Assembly: GCF_003725775.1 (NCBI RefSeq)
Contig: NZ_RJSG01000003.1
Span: forward strand, 113,307 to 177,306
DNA from: Nocardioides marmorisolisilvae
GTDB taxonomy: Bacteria; Actinomycetota; Actinomycetes; Propionibacteriales; Nocardioidaceae
Length of the DNA: 64,000 nt
Direction: 5' to 3'
Under the pieces are notes generated by a model, which worked only from the letters and a program-made list of their open reading frames with translations, was not told where the DNA came from and ran no database searches. This document shows positions 26,045-34,524 of the stretch, in pieces. Positions within the stretch are counted from its first letter, which is position 1, and each line of letters opens with the position of its first letter. The position numbers were made by a program, and so were the translations under genes.

Positions 26045-26668
26045 TCAACCTCGGCGGAGCCGGACCACCAGGTCGGCCTTGTGGTGCGCGCCGGCGCCGT
26101 GCTCGACGGACCGGTCGCGTCGCTCGTCGACGACGACCGACCAGCCGCCCTGCTCGACCGCCGCGATGCGGACGTCCTCGGGCGAGACGTAGTCGTCGGG
26201 GTCGAAGCCGCGGTTCAGCGCGTGCTCGCGATCGACGTCCGCGTGGTGCACGACCAGCAGCGTGCCGCCCGGCGCGACCAGGTCGAGCAGCCGGCGCTCG
26301 GCGTCGCGGGTCGGCGTACGGAGGATCGCCGGGTACATCACGCTGACCAGGTCGAAGGAGCCCGACGCGAGCTCAGCCTCGAGGATCCCGGCGGCGACAC
26401 CGACGACCGCGACCCCGGCCTGGTCCGCGACGGCAGCCGTGCGCTCGACAGCCTTGGCTGAGATGTCCAGGGCGGTCACGTCCCAGCCACCCAGCGCGAG
26501 CCAGACCGAGTCCGCGCCCTCTCCGCAGCCGACGTCCAGAGCGCGTCCCGGTCCGAGGTCGCTCGCTTCGGCCACCAGGGCGGCGTTGGGGTTGCCGCTC
26601 CACACCGGTTCCGCGGAGTAGCGCTCGTCCCAGTACTCCGCCGAGTGCCGGTCCTCGTGCTCGCTCAC
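26045..26668 (-). CDS. SAM-dependent methyltransferase (second of a tandem pair)
   Basis: A 207-residue class I methyltransferase. Motif I LDVGCGEGAD (about 43-52) and VTALDIS (about 63-69) define the SAM site; the N-terminal YWDERYSAEPVWSGNPN is typical of TehB/thiopurine-like enzymes. GTG 26668 overlaps the stop of the upstream methyltransferase gene as GTGA. The pair shares the same layout and is probably an old duplication with diverged substrate specificity. Confidence 0.85.
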   Translation of the reverse strand: MSEHEDRHSAEYWDERYSAEPVWSGNPNAALVAEASDLGPGRALDVGCGEGADSVWLALGGWDVTALDISAKAVERTAAVADQAGVAVVGVAAGILEAELASGSFDLVSVMYPAILRTPTRDAERRLLDLVAPGGTLLVVHHADVDREHALNRGFDPDDYVSPEDVRIAAVEQGGWSVVVDERRDRSVEHGAGAHHKADLVVRLRRG

Positions 26669-27285
26669 CACCGCCTCGCTCTCACCACAGCATCGACGCC
26701 ACCGCCCACCTCGCGCGGACGGTTCTCGGCGATCTCGATCTCCCAGCCGTCGGTCAGCGCTGCGAGCGCGTCCGGGACCGTGACCTGATTCTGGCCGGCC
26801 GCCATCGTCGGCTCCCCCGTCTCCGGGTCGGTCGCCGGATAGCCGACGAGGAACAGCGTGCCGCCCGGCGCCACCCCGCTGGCGAGTCGCTGCACCATCT
26901 CGACTGCCGAACCTGCGACGTGCACGTAGAGGCAGCTCACCAGGTCGTACGCCGCCGGCTCGGGCGTCCAGACACCGAGGTCTCCTTCGAGCCACTCGAT
27001 CTGCTCACCGAGGTCCAGAGCCGTCCCGGTGGCTCGACCACGCTCGAGCGCCGCCACTGAGAAGTCGACCGCGGTCACCCGCCATCCGAGGCCCGCGAGC
27101 CAGATCGATTCGGCACCGTGGCCGCAGCCGGCGTCGAGCGCGCGCCCCGGTTCCACATCGGAGAATTCCCCTACCAGCAAGGGATTCGGCGGCTTGGAGA
27201 CGATGGCGTCACCGTGCTGCGCGAGTGCCTGCTCCCACCGGCGCTCCCACGAGTCGCGGTCACTGAACGACTCGCTGGCAGCCAA
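26665..27285 (-). CDS. SAM-dependent methyltransferase (first of a tandem pair)
   Basis: A 206-residue class I methyltransferase. WERRWEQALAQHG opens the protein, motif I is LDAGCGHGAES (about 50-60) and VTAVDFS (about 71-77) follows. Closely similar in layout to the next gene, with which it overlaps by 4 bases. It lies 3 bases after the start side of the SerA-type gene's stop, so all three minus-strand genes may share a transcript. Substrate unknown. Confidence 0.84.
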   Translation of the reverse strand: MAASESFSDRDSWERRWEQALAQHGDAIVSKPPNPLLVGEFSDVEPGRALDAGCGHGAESIWLAGLGWRVTAVDFSVAALERGRATGTALDLGEQIEWLEGDLGVWTPEPAAYDLVSCLYVHVAGSAVEMVQRLASGVAPGGTLFLVGYPATDPETGEPTMAAGQNQVTVPDALAALTDGWEIEIAENRPREVGGGVDAVVRARRW

Positions 27286-27288
27286 GGC

Positions 27289-28482
27289 TCAGGACCAGGT
27301 CCGCAGCCAGAGGCAGTGCTCGGAGCCGCGCAGCTTCTGGATCGCGCTGTCCGGCAACGCGTCGACCACGTCGGCAACCACGTAGCCGAGGTCAGCGTTC
27401 GTGGCGAGCTGCTGGAAGGTGATGTTGCCGCCCTCGGCGGTGAGTGCGCTGAACTCGGCCAGCACGCCCGGCACGTTGCGGTGCAGGAAGCCGATGCGGT
27501 GGACGTCGACGAGCGGCGGCACCACGAAACCCGGCAGGTTCACCGACAGTGCGGTGCTGCCCTCGAACAGGAAGCCGGCCAGCTTGCCGGCGACGAAGCC
27601 ACCGATCTCCTCCTGCGCCTCCTGCGTCGAACCGCCGACGTGCGGGGTGAGGATCACGTTGTCCAGGCCCTGCAGCACCGAGGTGAAGGTGTCGCCGTTT
27701 GCCTTCGGCTCCACCGGGAACACGTCCACGGCAGCACCGGCGATGTGGCCGGAGAGCAGGTGCTCGCGCAGCGCCTCGTAGTCGACGACCATGCCGCGCG
27801 AGGCGTTGATGAACATCGACCGCGACTTCATCGCGGCGAACTCGTCCGCACCGAAGAAGCCCGCGTTCCCCGGGCGCCCGTCGACGTGCAGGCTCACCAC
27901 GTCGGAGATCGAGAGCAGCTCGCGCAGCGAGCGCACCTTGCGGGCGTTGCCGTGGGCCGGACGGTCTGCGGTGTCGTAGAAGACGACCCGCATGCCGATC
28001 GCCTCGGCCATGTTCGAGAGCTGGGTGCCGATGTTCCCGTAGCCGACGATGCCGAGCGTGCGGCCGCGGATCTCGTGGCTGCCTCGGGCCGACTTGTCCC
28101 AGGTGCCCTCGTGCATCCGCTGGGTCTTCTCCGGCAGCCGGCGGGCGAGCGCGATGATCTCGCCGATCACCAGCTCCACGACGCTGCGGGTGTTGGAGTA
28201 CGGCGCGTTGAACACACCGATGCCGCGGGCGGTGCTGGCAGCCAGGTCGACCTGGTTCGTGCCGATGCAGAAGCAGCCGATCGTCTGCAGGCCCGGCGCG
28301 GCGTCGAGCACCCGCTCGGTCACGTTGGTGTTCGACCGGATCCCGAGCATGTCGACGCCGGGCAGCGCCTCGATCAGCGCGTCCTCGGACAGGGACTCGG
28401 TGCGCAGCTCGACCTCGCAGCCGCGCTGCTCGAGCAGCTCGACAGCAGCGGGGTGGATGTTCTCCAGGAGCAGGGCCTTCAT
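27289..28482 (-). CDS. serA: D-3-phosphoglycerate dehydrogenase with ACT domain
   Basis: First step of serine synthesis: oxidation of 3-phosphoglycerate to 3-phosphohydroxypyruvate. The 397-residue protein has the NAD motif GYGNIG (147-152) and the catalytic set Arg229 (ASRG), Glu258 (PVEP) and His281 (TPHVGGST). A C-terminal ACT domain (about 325-397) is present, but not the extra intervening domain of the long mycobacterial SerA, so it is of the shorter E. coli type. The frame runs further up, but ATG 28482 gives the family N-terminus. Another serA may exist elsewhere in the genome. Confidence 0.9.
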   Translation of the reverse strand: MKALLLENIHPAAVELLEQRGCEVELRTESLSEDALIEALPGVDMLGIRSNTNVTERVLDAAPGLQTIGCFCIGTNQVDLAASTARGIGVFNAPYSNTRSVVELVIGEIIALARRLPEKTQRMHEGTWDKSARGSHEIRGRTLGIVGYGNIGTQLSNMAEAIGMRVVFYDTADRPAHGNARKVRSLRELLSISDVVSLHVDGRPGNAGFFGADEFAAMKSRSMFINASRGMVVDYEALREHLLSGHIAGAAVDVFPVEPKANGDTFTSVLQGLDNVILTPHVGGSTQEAQEEIGGFVAGKLAGFLFEGSTALSVNLPGFVVPPLVDVHRIGFLHRNVPGVLAEFSALTAEGGNITFQQLATNADLGYVVADVVDALPDSAIQKLRGSEHCLWLRTWS

Positions 28483-28606
28483 GGAACCACCGTATGCCGC
28501 CGGACCCGGTCGCGCGCGCCGGGTCTCAGGGCGGAACACGGTCGAACGACACGGTGATGATCCGGGAGGCGCGTAAGCGCCAGCCTGGTCGCTCGTCAGC
28601 GAGCAG

Positions 28607-28846
28607 ATGCGCCCCGTCAGATCCAAGGTCCCGGACGGCATCTACCTGAGCTTCACGAGCGGAAGCGACGGCGTCAACCAGGAACGTGGAGACCAGTCCG
28701 ACGCGGGACTCGGACGATTCCACGAGATCCAAGAAGCTGGTAGCTCGAGCGCCTGGAGTCGTTGGGATCACGGCACGACGTACTCCGACACGGATCCGGA
28801 CTTCAGCAACTGGTGGAAGTACCCGTACATCGACGACATCAGCTAG
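28607..28846 (+). CDS. Small hypothetical protein or gene remnant
   Basis: A 79-residue frame ending in DFSNWWKYPYIDDIS, which looks like real protein sequence. The frame is open for 10 codons before the ATG and then meets a stop, and there is no clear ribosome site, so it may be the 3' part of a broken gene. It is followed after 15 bases, with AAAGGAG, by a secreted-protein gene. No family recognised. An ORF on the other strand over the same bases is less convincing. Confidence 0.35.
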   Translation: MRPVRSKVPDGIYLSFTSGSDGVNQERGDQSDAGLGRFHEIQEAGSSSAWSRWDHGTTYSDTDPDFSNWWKYPYIDDIS

Positions 28847-28861
28847 CAAAGGAGCGCACCG

Positions 28862-29488
28862 ATGAACTCATCTGAATCCCGCAGAGAAGGTCAGACCGCG
28901 CTTCGCGGCCTGTGGTTCGGCGCAGCGGCCGCGTCTGCCTTGATCGTCGCAGCGAATGCGCTCACGCCAGCACCGTCGGCCGGACGAGCCGTACGTACTG
29001 GCGCAGACACGTCCGCGGCCACACGACGCATGGGCGACGGGCCAGGGCGCAGTTTCGATCAGCCCTGTGACGGTGCAGAAGAGACACCCCTCGACGTGGT
29101 CCGTCGCCTGGCAACGATCCCGGTCACGACCGCGACGCCCGATCATTCTCAGTTCACTGCTGCTTACTTCTGCTCCGGCGGTCCGGCTACACCAGCCCTT
29201 GCCTACGGCGCCGTCTACCTCACGTACGAGACCGGATGGGTCCACGTCGATCTGGACAAGGGCTGGGCTGAACGCATTCGTCGAGAGAACGGGCGACCAT
29301 ACGTCACGACCTTCCACGGGGACCCGGCACTGGTGGATCCGGCTGACCCAGCAGACGCTCAGGCGATTCCCGAGATCCTCGTGGTACGCGGCGACTACCT
29401 GATCCGTGTCCAAGGCGAGCCGGGCGCAGCCATCCAGCCGCTACTCGATGTCGCGAACCATCTGGGACGGACGCCAAGCCTGGCGTAG
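28862..29488 (+). CDS. Exported hypothetical protein
   Basis: A 208-residue protein with an N-terminal hydrophobic segment (about 15-36) that looks like a signal peptide or anchor. The ATG is preceded by AAAGGAGCG at a good distance. The mature part has two cysteines (in FDQPCDG and AYFCSGG) that could form a disulfide, and no motif I recognise. Its codon use has more A/T in third positions than its neighbours. It may be co-transcribed with the small frame upstream. Function unknown. Confidence 0.6.
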   Translation: MNSSESRREGQTALRGLWFGAAAASALIVAANALTPAPSAGRAVRTGADTSAATRRMGDGPGRSFDQPCDGAEETPLDVVRRLATIPVTTATPDHSQFTAAYFCSGGPATPALAYGAVYLTYETGWVHVDLDKGWAERIRRENGRPYVTTFHGDPALVDPADPADAQAIPEILVVRGDYLIRVQGEPGAAIQPLLDVANHLGRTPSLA

Positions 29489-29511
29489 TCGCGATCTCGA
29501 ACCGCCGGCCC

Positions 29512-30744
29512 TCAGACCACGCTGATGGGGATCGATTTCCGCGGCTGGAACTGGAACGACGTCCCGGTGCTGAAGCGGGTCACGGCGACCTCGCTCGCCT
29601 CTGCGGCGGGCTCGCCGCGCCGTTCGACGTACGCAGTCCAGGTTTCGGCAGGCTCAACCCGTGAAGCCGCCGTGACCTGGACGTCGAGGTGCGGGTCGAC
29701 GGCGCGGACAGCAGCCTGAAGCGGGGCGATCCGGTCCGGTCCGACCAGGGTGATCCAGCCGCCGTCCTCGTGCGCCGGCCCGGGGGTGACCGTGAGGCCT
29801 TCGCCGAAGGACGCGGCCACGTAGGCAGCCGGGTTCAGCAGCGGGTGCAGCTCCAGGACGCGCAGGGCGCCGACCTCGTCGGCGGGCAGGTCGAGGGCCG
29901 CGCGGATCCGCTCGGCAGCGACGCCCGCGATCCCGACGAGCTGCTTGGTGGCGATCTCCTCGGCCGCGGCGGCATCGGTGCGCGCCTGCACCGCCCGCAG
30001 GAAGCCGAGGTTGAGCAGCTGCATCTGCAGGCAGACCTCGTCGGCCATCCGGACCAGGGCTGAGTGCGAGTAGGCGCTGAAGTCGAAGTCGGCCATCAGC
30101 TCGCCGCTGTAGTCGGACTGGCCGTCGTCGGACGCGTCGATGTCATCGAGGACGGTCAGTGCCGCCTTCGAGGACTGCAGCGCGACGCAGCCCTCAGACT
30201 CGCTCACCGGCGGGTAGGCCGGGTCGATCTTCACGGTCCAGGCGCAGTGCGGGTTCCGCTCGGCCGGCATGCGCGGGGGCCGGTGGATCGGGCGGACCTG
30301 CGCGTGGGCGTTGGTGGCGACGGCCGTCGCGTCGAAGGTCGGGTCCTCGATGTCGTGGCACATGCCCTTCACGAAATCCGGACCCATCGGCTCCACGTCC
30401 ATCAGCGCACCGCAGTGGTCGAGGTGGAACTCCCCGTTCCAGCGGTCGTGAACGGTGTAACGGAAGTCCATGAACTGCGGCGGCGCCCCGATGTCGAGCT
30501 GGAGACCCTTGAAGATCGTGATGACGTCGTCGCCCTCGTAGCGCAGGGCCTTCTGCATCCGCCGGGTGTAGATCGGGCTCGAGGCCATCCACTCCTCGAT
30601 GGCCACCTCCTGCATCCCCTCGCGACCGAACGCGCTGATGCACCAGGCCATGCCCGAGCGGTCGATGAGCTGGCCGATCAGCAGCAGCTCGGGCAGCAGC
30701 ACCGCGAGCTGTTCACGGGTGAGGGATGCGTACCGCGAGGTCAT
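29512..30744 (-). CDS. Conserved protein of unknown function, last gene of the CYP51 operon
   Basis: A 410-residue cytoplasmic protein. The N-terminal 170 residues contain striking conserved-looking patches: FHLDHCGALMDVEPMG (about 105-120) and GMCHDIEDPTF (about 126-136), with His/Cys/Asp residues that could bind a metal; the region recalls L-2-amino-thiazoline-4-carboxylate hydrolase-like folds, but this is a weak impression. It overlaps the P450 gene by 4 bases (ATGA), which ties it to the operon. A diverged copy of the GGTTTCGACAAGCTCAACC repeat (29641-29659) lies inside its 3' part and is translated. Confidence 0.6.
   Translation of the reverse strand: MTSRYASLTREQLAVLLPELLLIGQLIDRSGMAWCISAFGREGMQEVAIEEWMASSPIYTRRMQKALRYEGDDVITIFKGLQLDIGAPPQFMDFRYTVHDRWNGEFHLDHCGALMDVEPMGPDFVKGMCHDIEDPTFDATAVATNAHAQVRPIHRPPRMPAERNPHCAWTVKIDPAYPPVSESEGCVALQSSKAALTVLDDIDASDDGQSDYSGELMADFDFSAYSHSALVRMADEVCLQMQLLNLGFLRAVQARTDAAAAEEIATKQLVGIAGVAAERIRAALDLPADEVGALRVLELHPLLNPAAYVAASFGEGLTVTPGPAHEDGGWITLVGPDRIAPLQAAVRAVDPHLDVQVTAASRVEPAETWTAYVERRGEPAAEASEVAVTRFSTGTSFQFQPRKSIPISVV
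29641..29659. repeat. Diverged copy of the GGTTTCGACAAGCTCAACC repeat
   Basis: GGTTTCGGCAGGCTCAACC differs at two positions from the unit seen at 17323, 36609 and 38209. It lies within the coding sequence of the unknown protein and reads as RVEPAET on the minus strand. Confidence 0.7.
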
Positions 30745-31970
30745 CGCAGGGTGGCCCTGACCGGCAGCGAGGCGTAACCGCGCACGTTCGCCGAGTACAT
30801 CCGGACCGCGCGGTCCTGGTCGACCTCGATCGTGGAGACCCGCTCGACCAGCTGCTTCAGCGCGATCTGCGCCTCCATCCGCGCCAGGTTCGCACCGAGG
30901 CAGAAGTGCCGACCTCCGCCGAAGGCGATGTGCTTGGCGAGCTCGGCCTTGTCGCGGTGGATGTCGAACTCCTCGGAGTTCGTGAACACGGTCTCGTCGT
31001 GGTTGGCCGATCCGACGTTGAACAGCAGCTGCGAACCCGCAGGGCAGGTGATCCCGTCGATGGTGACGTCCTGCAACGTGTGGCGCGCGAGGAGCTGGCT
31101 GGAGGCCTCGTACCGCAGCGTCTCCTCGATCCAGGGGGCGATCAGGTCGGCGTCGGCGAACACGGCCGCGAGCTGGTCGGGGTGCCGGGCGAGGTTGCTG
31201 ACCGCGTTGCCGAGCAGCTTGGTCGTGGTCTCGTTCCCGGCCACCACCATCAGGAACAGGAACGCGGTGAGCTCTCCGTCGGTCATCCGGTCGCCCTCGT
31301 CCTCAGCGAGGAGGAGCGCGGTGACCAGATCGTCCGCAGGGGCGTTCTTGCGCGCAGCGAGCAGGTCGGCGAAGTAGGAGAACATCTGCAGGGATGCGTC
31401 CATGCCGGCCTGCGGAACGTCGCGGAGCCCGTCCTCGCGCACGACCAGCAGGTCCGCCAGTCGGCGTACCTCGTCGCGGTCGGCCTCCGGGACGCCGAGC
31501 AGCTCGGAGATCACGTCCATCGGGTACTTGCCGGCGAAGTCGACGATCCAGTCGAAGCCGCCCTCGGCCTCGCCCTTGGCGAGCGCTGCCTCCAGGTGCC
31601 GCAGGCTGACCTCGGTGATCCGCGGCTCCATCTCGGCGACGCGCTTCGGGGTGAAGCCGCGGGAGACGAGCTTGCGCAGCCGGGTCTGGTCCGGCGGGTC
31701 CATGCCCAGGAACGACATCACGATGTGCGCGTTCTCGTTCCAGGCGCTCTTGTCGAGGGTCACGCCCATCTTGTTCGAGTAGACGTCGTCGGTGCGCCAG
31801 GCCTTGTGCAGGTCGGCGTGCCGGGACATCACCCAGAAGTCGTGCTCCTCGTTGTGGAAGAGGGGCGCCTCCGCGCGCAGCCGCGCGTACGTCGGGTACG
31901 GGTCGTCCTGGAGTGCGTGGTCGTAGTGGTCGAACGTGAGCGGGCACCCGGCCTGCGGCTCGGCAGTCAT
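30741..31970 (-). CDS. Cytochrome P450
   Basis: A soluble bacterial P450 of 409 residues. I-helix AGNETT (244-249), K-helix EETLR (282-286) and heme loop FGGGRHFCLG (350-359) with Cys357 as thiolate ligand are all intact. The position next to CYP51, TetR and an aldehyde dehydrogenase parallels CYP123 (Rv0766c) in M. tuberculosis, so it may be its functional counterpart; this is inferred from context, not sequence identity. Electrons probably come from the small ferredoxin of the same operon. Starts 2 bases after the TetR gene. Confidence 0.93.
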   Translation of the reverse strand: MTAEPQAGCPLTFDHYDHALQDDPYPTYARLRAEAPLFHNEEHDFWVMSRHADLHKAWRTDDVYSNKMGVTLDKSAWNENAHIVMSFLGMDPPDQTRLRKLVSRGFTPKRVAEMEPRITEVSLRHLEAALAKGEAEGGFDWIVDFAGKYPMDVISELLGVPEADRDEVRRLADLLVVREDGLRDVPQAGMDASLQMFSYFADLLAARKNAPADDLVTALLLAEDEGDRMTDGELTAFLFLMVVAGNETTTKLLGNAVSNLARHPDQLAAVFADADLIAPWIEETLRYEASSQLLARHTLQDVTIDGITCPAGSQLLFNVGSANHDETVFTNSEEFDIHRDKAELAKHIAFGGGRHFCLGANLARMEAQIALKQLVERVSTIEVDQDRAVRMYSANVRGYASLPVRATLR

Positions 31971-31972
31971 CC

Positions 31973-32551
31973 TCAGTGGCCTTCCATGATCACGGCGACG
32001 ACGGAGTCGAGCCGCTCGGAGAGTTCTTCGTAGGTCATCAGGCCCATCCCGGCCTGGAGCAGGGCGCCGGAGAACGCCAGGGTCAGCGCCTCGACGACGC
32101 GCGGGTCGGCGGGCTCGCCGATCGCGGTGCGGAACCGGTCCACGAACTCGGCCCCGATCACCAGCCGCAGCCGCTCGACCTCGGGGTCGGTCCCGAGCAG
32201 CGCCATGTTGGCGGCGGTGGCCAGGTGCGGGGACCTCCCGAGGAGCGCCGCGAAGTGGCGAGTCACCGTCCGGATTCGGTCGACTGCGGTGGCACCGTCG
32301 GGCTCCGGCCCGGGCTCGGTGACGATGCGGCGCCAGAACAGCTCGGCGAACAGGTGGTTCTTGCTGGCCAGGTAGGTGTAGGCCGTCGCCGGCGAGACCC
32401 CGGCGCGCTGCGCGACCATCCGGATCGTGAGCGCCTCCGGTCCGACCGCCTCCAGCTCCTCCTCGCCGGCGAGGAGGAGCTTCTCCACGGTCTCGGTCTG
32501 ACGCGGGTTCAGACCGAGCCGCAGGTGCGAGGTAACCGGTTCGGTGGCCAT
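31973..32551 (-). CDS. TetR-family transcriptional regulator
   Basis: A 192-residue regulator with an N-terminal HTH (about 20-65: LTIRMVAQRAGVSPATAYTYLASK) and a helical ligand-binding domain. It is encoded inside the operon, 1 base after the CMD gene and 2 bases before the P450, so it would be autoregulated. The inverted repeat at 39023-39052, before the first operon gene, is the best candidate operator. The ligand is probably a P450 substrate or product. Confidence 0.88.
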   Translation of the reverse strand: MATEPVTSHLRLGLNPRQTETVEKLLLAGEEELEAVGPEALTIRMVAQRAGVSPATAYTYLASKNHLFAELFWRRIVTEPGPEPDGATAVDRIRTVTRHFAALLGRSPHLATAANMALLGTDPEVERLRLVIGAEFVDRFRTAIGEPADPRVVEALTLAFSGALLQAGMGLMTYEELSERLDSVVAVIMEGH

Positions 32552-32552
32552 G

Positions 32553-32921
32553 TCAGCGACCCTTGGCGATCGTGTCCTCGACGAGGCTGTTCAGGCGAGC
32601 CCCGACCGGCCAGCCGCCGTAGTGGCAGACCATGATCACGATCTCGCGCAGCGCATCCTCGTCCAGCTCGCCGGCCTTGAACGCAGCCGGGATCTGGATG
32701 GAAAGGACGTCCTGGGCGCCGTGGGTCGACAGCATCCCGATCAGCAGCAGTCGGCGGTCGCGGTCGCTCAGCCCCGGGCGGTTCCAGATGTCGCCGAATA
32801 GGTGGTCGGCGGTATAGCGGAAGAAGTCGCCGTCCATGTCGTTCATCTCGAACCCGTAGACCTGCTCCATCTTCTCCAGGCCCTGGCGGCGGATCTCGGG
32901 AAGATCGTCGAACTTGCCCAT
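32553..32921 (-). CDS. Carboxymuconolactone decarboxylase (CMD) family protein
   Basis: A 122-residue helical protein of the CMD/AhpD-like family. GLSDRDRRLLLIGML (about 51-65) and ALREIVIMVCHYGGWPVGARL (about 88-108, described only in part) carry the usual Glu/Cys/His positions; a single Cys rather than the CxxC of AhpD suggests a gamma-CMD-like role rather than a peroxidase. Context matches Rv0771 of M. tuberculosis. It overlaps the previous stop by one base. Confidence 0.85.
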   Translation of the reverse strand: MGKFDDLPEIRRQGLEKMEQVYGFEMNDMDGDFFRYTADHLFGDIWNRPGLSDRDRRLLLIGMLSTHGAQDVLSIQIPAAFKAGELDEDALREIVIMVCHYGGWPVGARLNSLVEDTIAKGR

Positions 32922-33766
32922 CAGTCCTCCTTAGGAAGCCCGAGCGCGGCGCTCAGGTGGTCGAGCGCGAAATGCGCCATCGGTACGTCGACACCGAGAC
33001 GGTCGGCCAGCTCGATCGCGTGCGAGAGGTCCTTCTCGCCGATCGCGCGGACGTGGCTGAAGATCGAGACCCAGAAGTCGTCCGGGGCGAGCTCCTGGGT
33101 GGTGTCGCGGTGCATGATCGCGCCGGGGCCACCGGTGATCGAGTCGGTGTGCCGGACGATGCGTCCGAGAGCCTGCAGGTCGATGCCGGCGGCCTCGGCC
33201 AGGCGCAGCGCCTCACCGGTCGCGGTGAAGGCGACGAAGTGCAGCAGGTTGCGCGCGAGCTTGGCGGCGGTGCCGTTGCCGATCGGGCCGCAGTGCACCA
33301 CCTCGGTGCCCATCAGGCCGAGTGGTCCGCGGACCGCGTCGAACGCCGCGTCGCTGCCGCCGACCATGATCGCCAGGGTGCCGTCCGCGGCCCCCATCGC
33401 TCCCCCGCTGACCGGGGCGTCGACGACGAGCAGGTCGTGGCGACCGCCGAGGTCCTCGAGCCGCGGCGGCAGGTCCGGGGAGATCGTCGAGTGCACGACC
33501 AGGGCCGTGCCCGGCTTGGCGGCGCCCAGGATCTGGCCCATCACGTCGCGCACCTGGTCGTCGGTGTTGACCATGATCGAGATGACCGAGCAGTCCGCTG
33601 CGAGCTCGGCGACCGAGCCGGCCACCTTCGCGCCGGCGGTCTCGAGCTCGGCGAGCGGCTCGGGAGCGATGTCGAAGACGGTCAGGCCGCCCTCCCACTT
33701 GGTCAGCCGGAGCGCCATCGGCTTGCCGATGTTGCCCAGGCCGATGAAGCCGACGCGACCCGTCAC
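32921..33766 (-). CDS. 3-hydroxyisobutyrate dehydrogenase-like NAD(P)-binding protein
   Basis: A 281-residue beta-hydroxyacid dehydrogenase. The Rossmann motif GFIGLGNIGKPMA (6-18) is followed by the substrate-binding DAPVSGGAMGA (about 119-129) and the catalytic lysine region GNGTAAKLARN (about 165-175). Oxidises a 3-hydroxy acid or related alcohol. GTG 33766 overlaps the SDR stop as GTGA. Context parallels Rv0770. Confidence 0.87.
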   Translation of the reverse strand: MTGRVGFIGLGNIGKPMALRLTKWEGGLTVFDIAPEPLAELETAGAKVAGSVAELAADCSVISIMVNTDDQVRDVMGQILGAAKPGTALVVHSTISPDLPPRLEDLGGRHDLLVVDAPVSGGAMGAADGTLAIMVGGSDAAFDAVRGPLGLMGTEVVHCGPIGNGTAAKLARNLLHFVAFTATGEALRLAEAAGIDLQALGRIVRHTDSITGGPGAIMHRDTTQELAPDDFWVSIFSHVRAIGEKDLSHAIELADRLGVDVPMAHFALDHLSAALGLPKED

Positions 33767-34512
33767 GACCGGAACACCTGGCCACCGTCGACCGCCAGGA
33801 TCTGCGCGGTGACCCACTTCGACTCGTCGGAGAGCAGGAACAGGCAGGCGCCGACCATGTCCTCGACCTGCCCGATCCGCTTGATCGCCAGGCTGTTGCG
33901 GACGATGTCGTGCGCGGCGTCGCCGGCCTGGGTGCGGGTGGCCTGGGTGTCGACCGGGCCGGGCGCGATCGCGTTGACCCGGATGCCCTGGCCGCCGAGC
34001 TCGTGGGCGAGCTGCTGGGTGAGGCTGTTCGTCGCGGCCTTCGCCAGGCCGTAGAAGCCCGAGTAGAGCCAGGACGCGGTCGAGGACTGGTTCACGATCG
34101 CGCCGCCACCGCGCTTGGCGATGTGCGGGTAGACCGCGCGGGTCACCACGAGCGAGCCGTCGAGGTTCACCGACATGAACTTCTTGTAGTAGTCCCAGTC
34201 GACGGTGATCAGCAGGTCGAACGCCATCTCGCCGTAGATGGCGGCGTTGTTGACCAGTCCGTCGATGCCGCCGAAGGCCTCGACGGCTGCATCGGCCATC
34301 GCGGTCGCGGACGCGGCGTCGGAGACGTCGGTGCGGACGAAGATGGCCTTGCCGCCGGATTCCTGGATCGCGGCCACGACCTTCTCGCCGGACTCCTCGT
34401 TGAGGTCGGCGACGACGACCGAGGCTCCCTCGGCAGCCAGCGCCTTGGCGTAGGCCTCGCCGATGCCCTGTGCGGCGCCGGTGACGACGACGACCTTGTT
34501 CTCGAAACGCAT
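33763..34512 (-). CDS. Short-chain dehydrogenase/reductase
   Basis: A 249-residue classical SDR. Cofactor motif TGAAQGIG (11-18), NNAA (about 88-91), catalytic Ser in NQSSTASW and YGLAK (Tyr about 154, Lys 158) are present, and the protein ends in the usual VDGGQ loop. An Asp in VVADLN suggests preference for NAD. Likely oxidises an alcohol produced by the P450s. Starts 12 bases after the aldehyde dehydrogenase gene; context parallels Rv0769. Confidence 0.9.
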   Translation of the reverse strand: MRFENKVVVVTGAAQGIGEAYAKALAAEGASVVVADLNEESGEKVVAAIQESGGKAIFVRTDVSDAASATAMADAAVEAFGGIDGLVNNAAIYGEMAFDLLITVDWDYYKKFMSVNLDGSLVVTRAVYPHIAKRGGGAIVNQSSTASWLYSGFYGLAKAATNSLTQQLAHELGGQGIRVNAIAPGPVDTQATRTQAGDAAHDIVRNSLAIKRIGQVEDMVGACLFLLSDESKWVTAQILAVDGGQVFRS

Positions 34513-34524
34513 GTCAGTTCCTAT

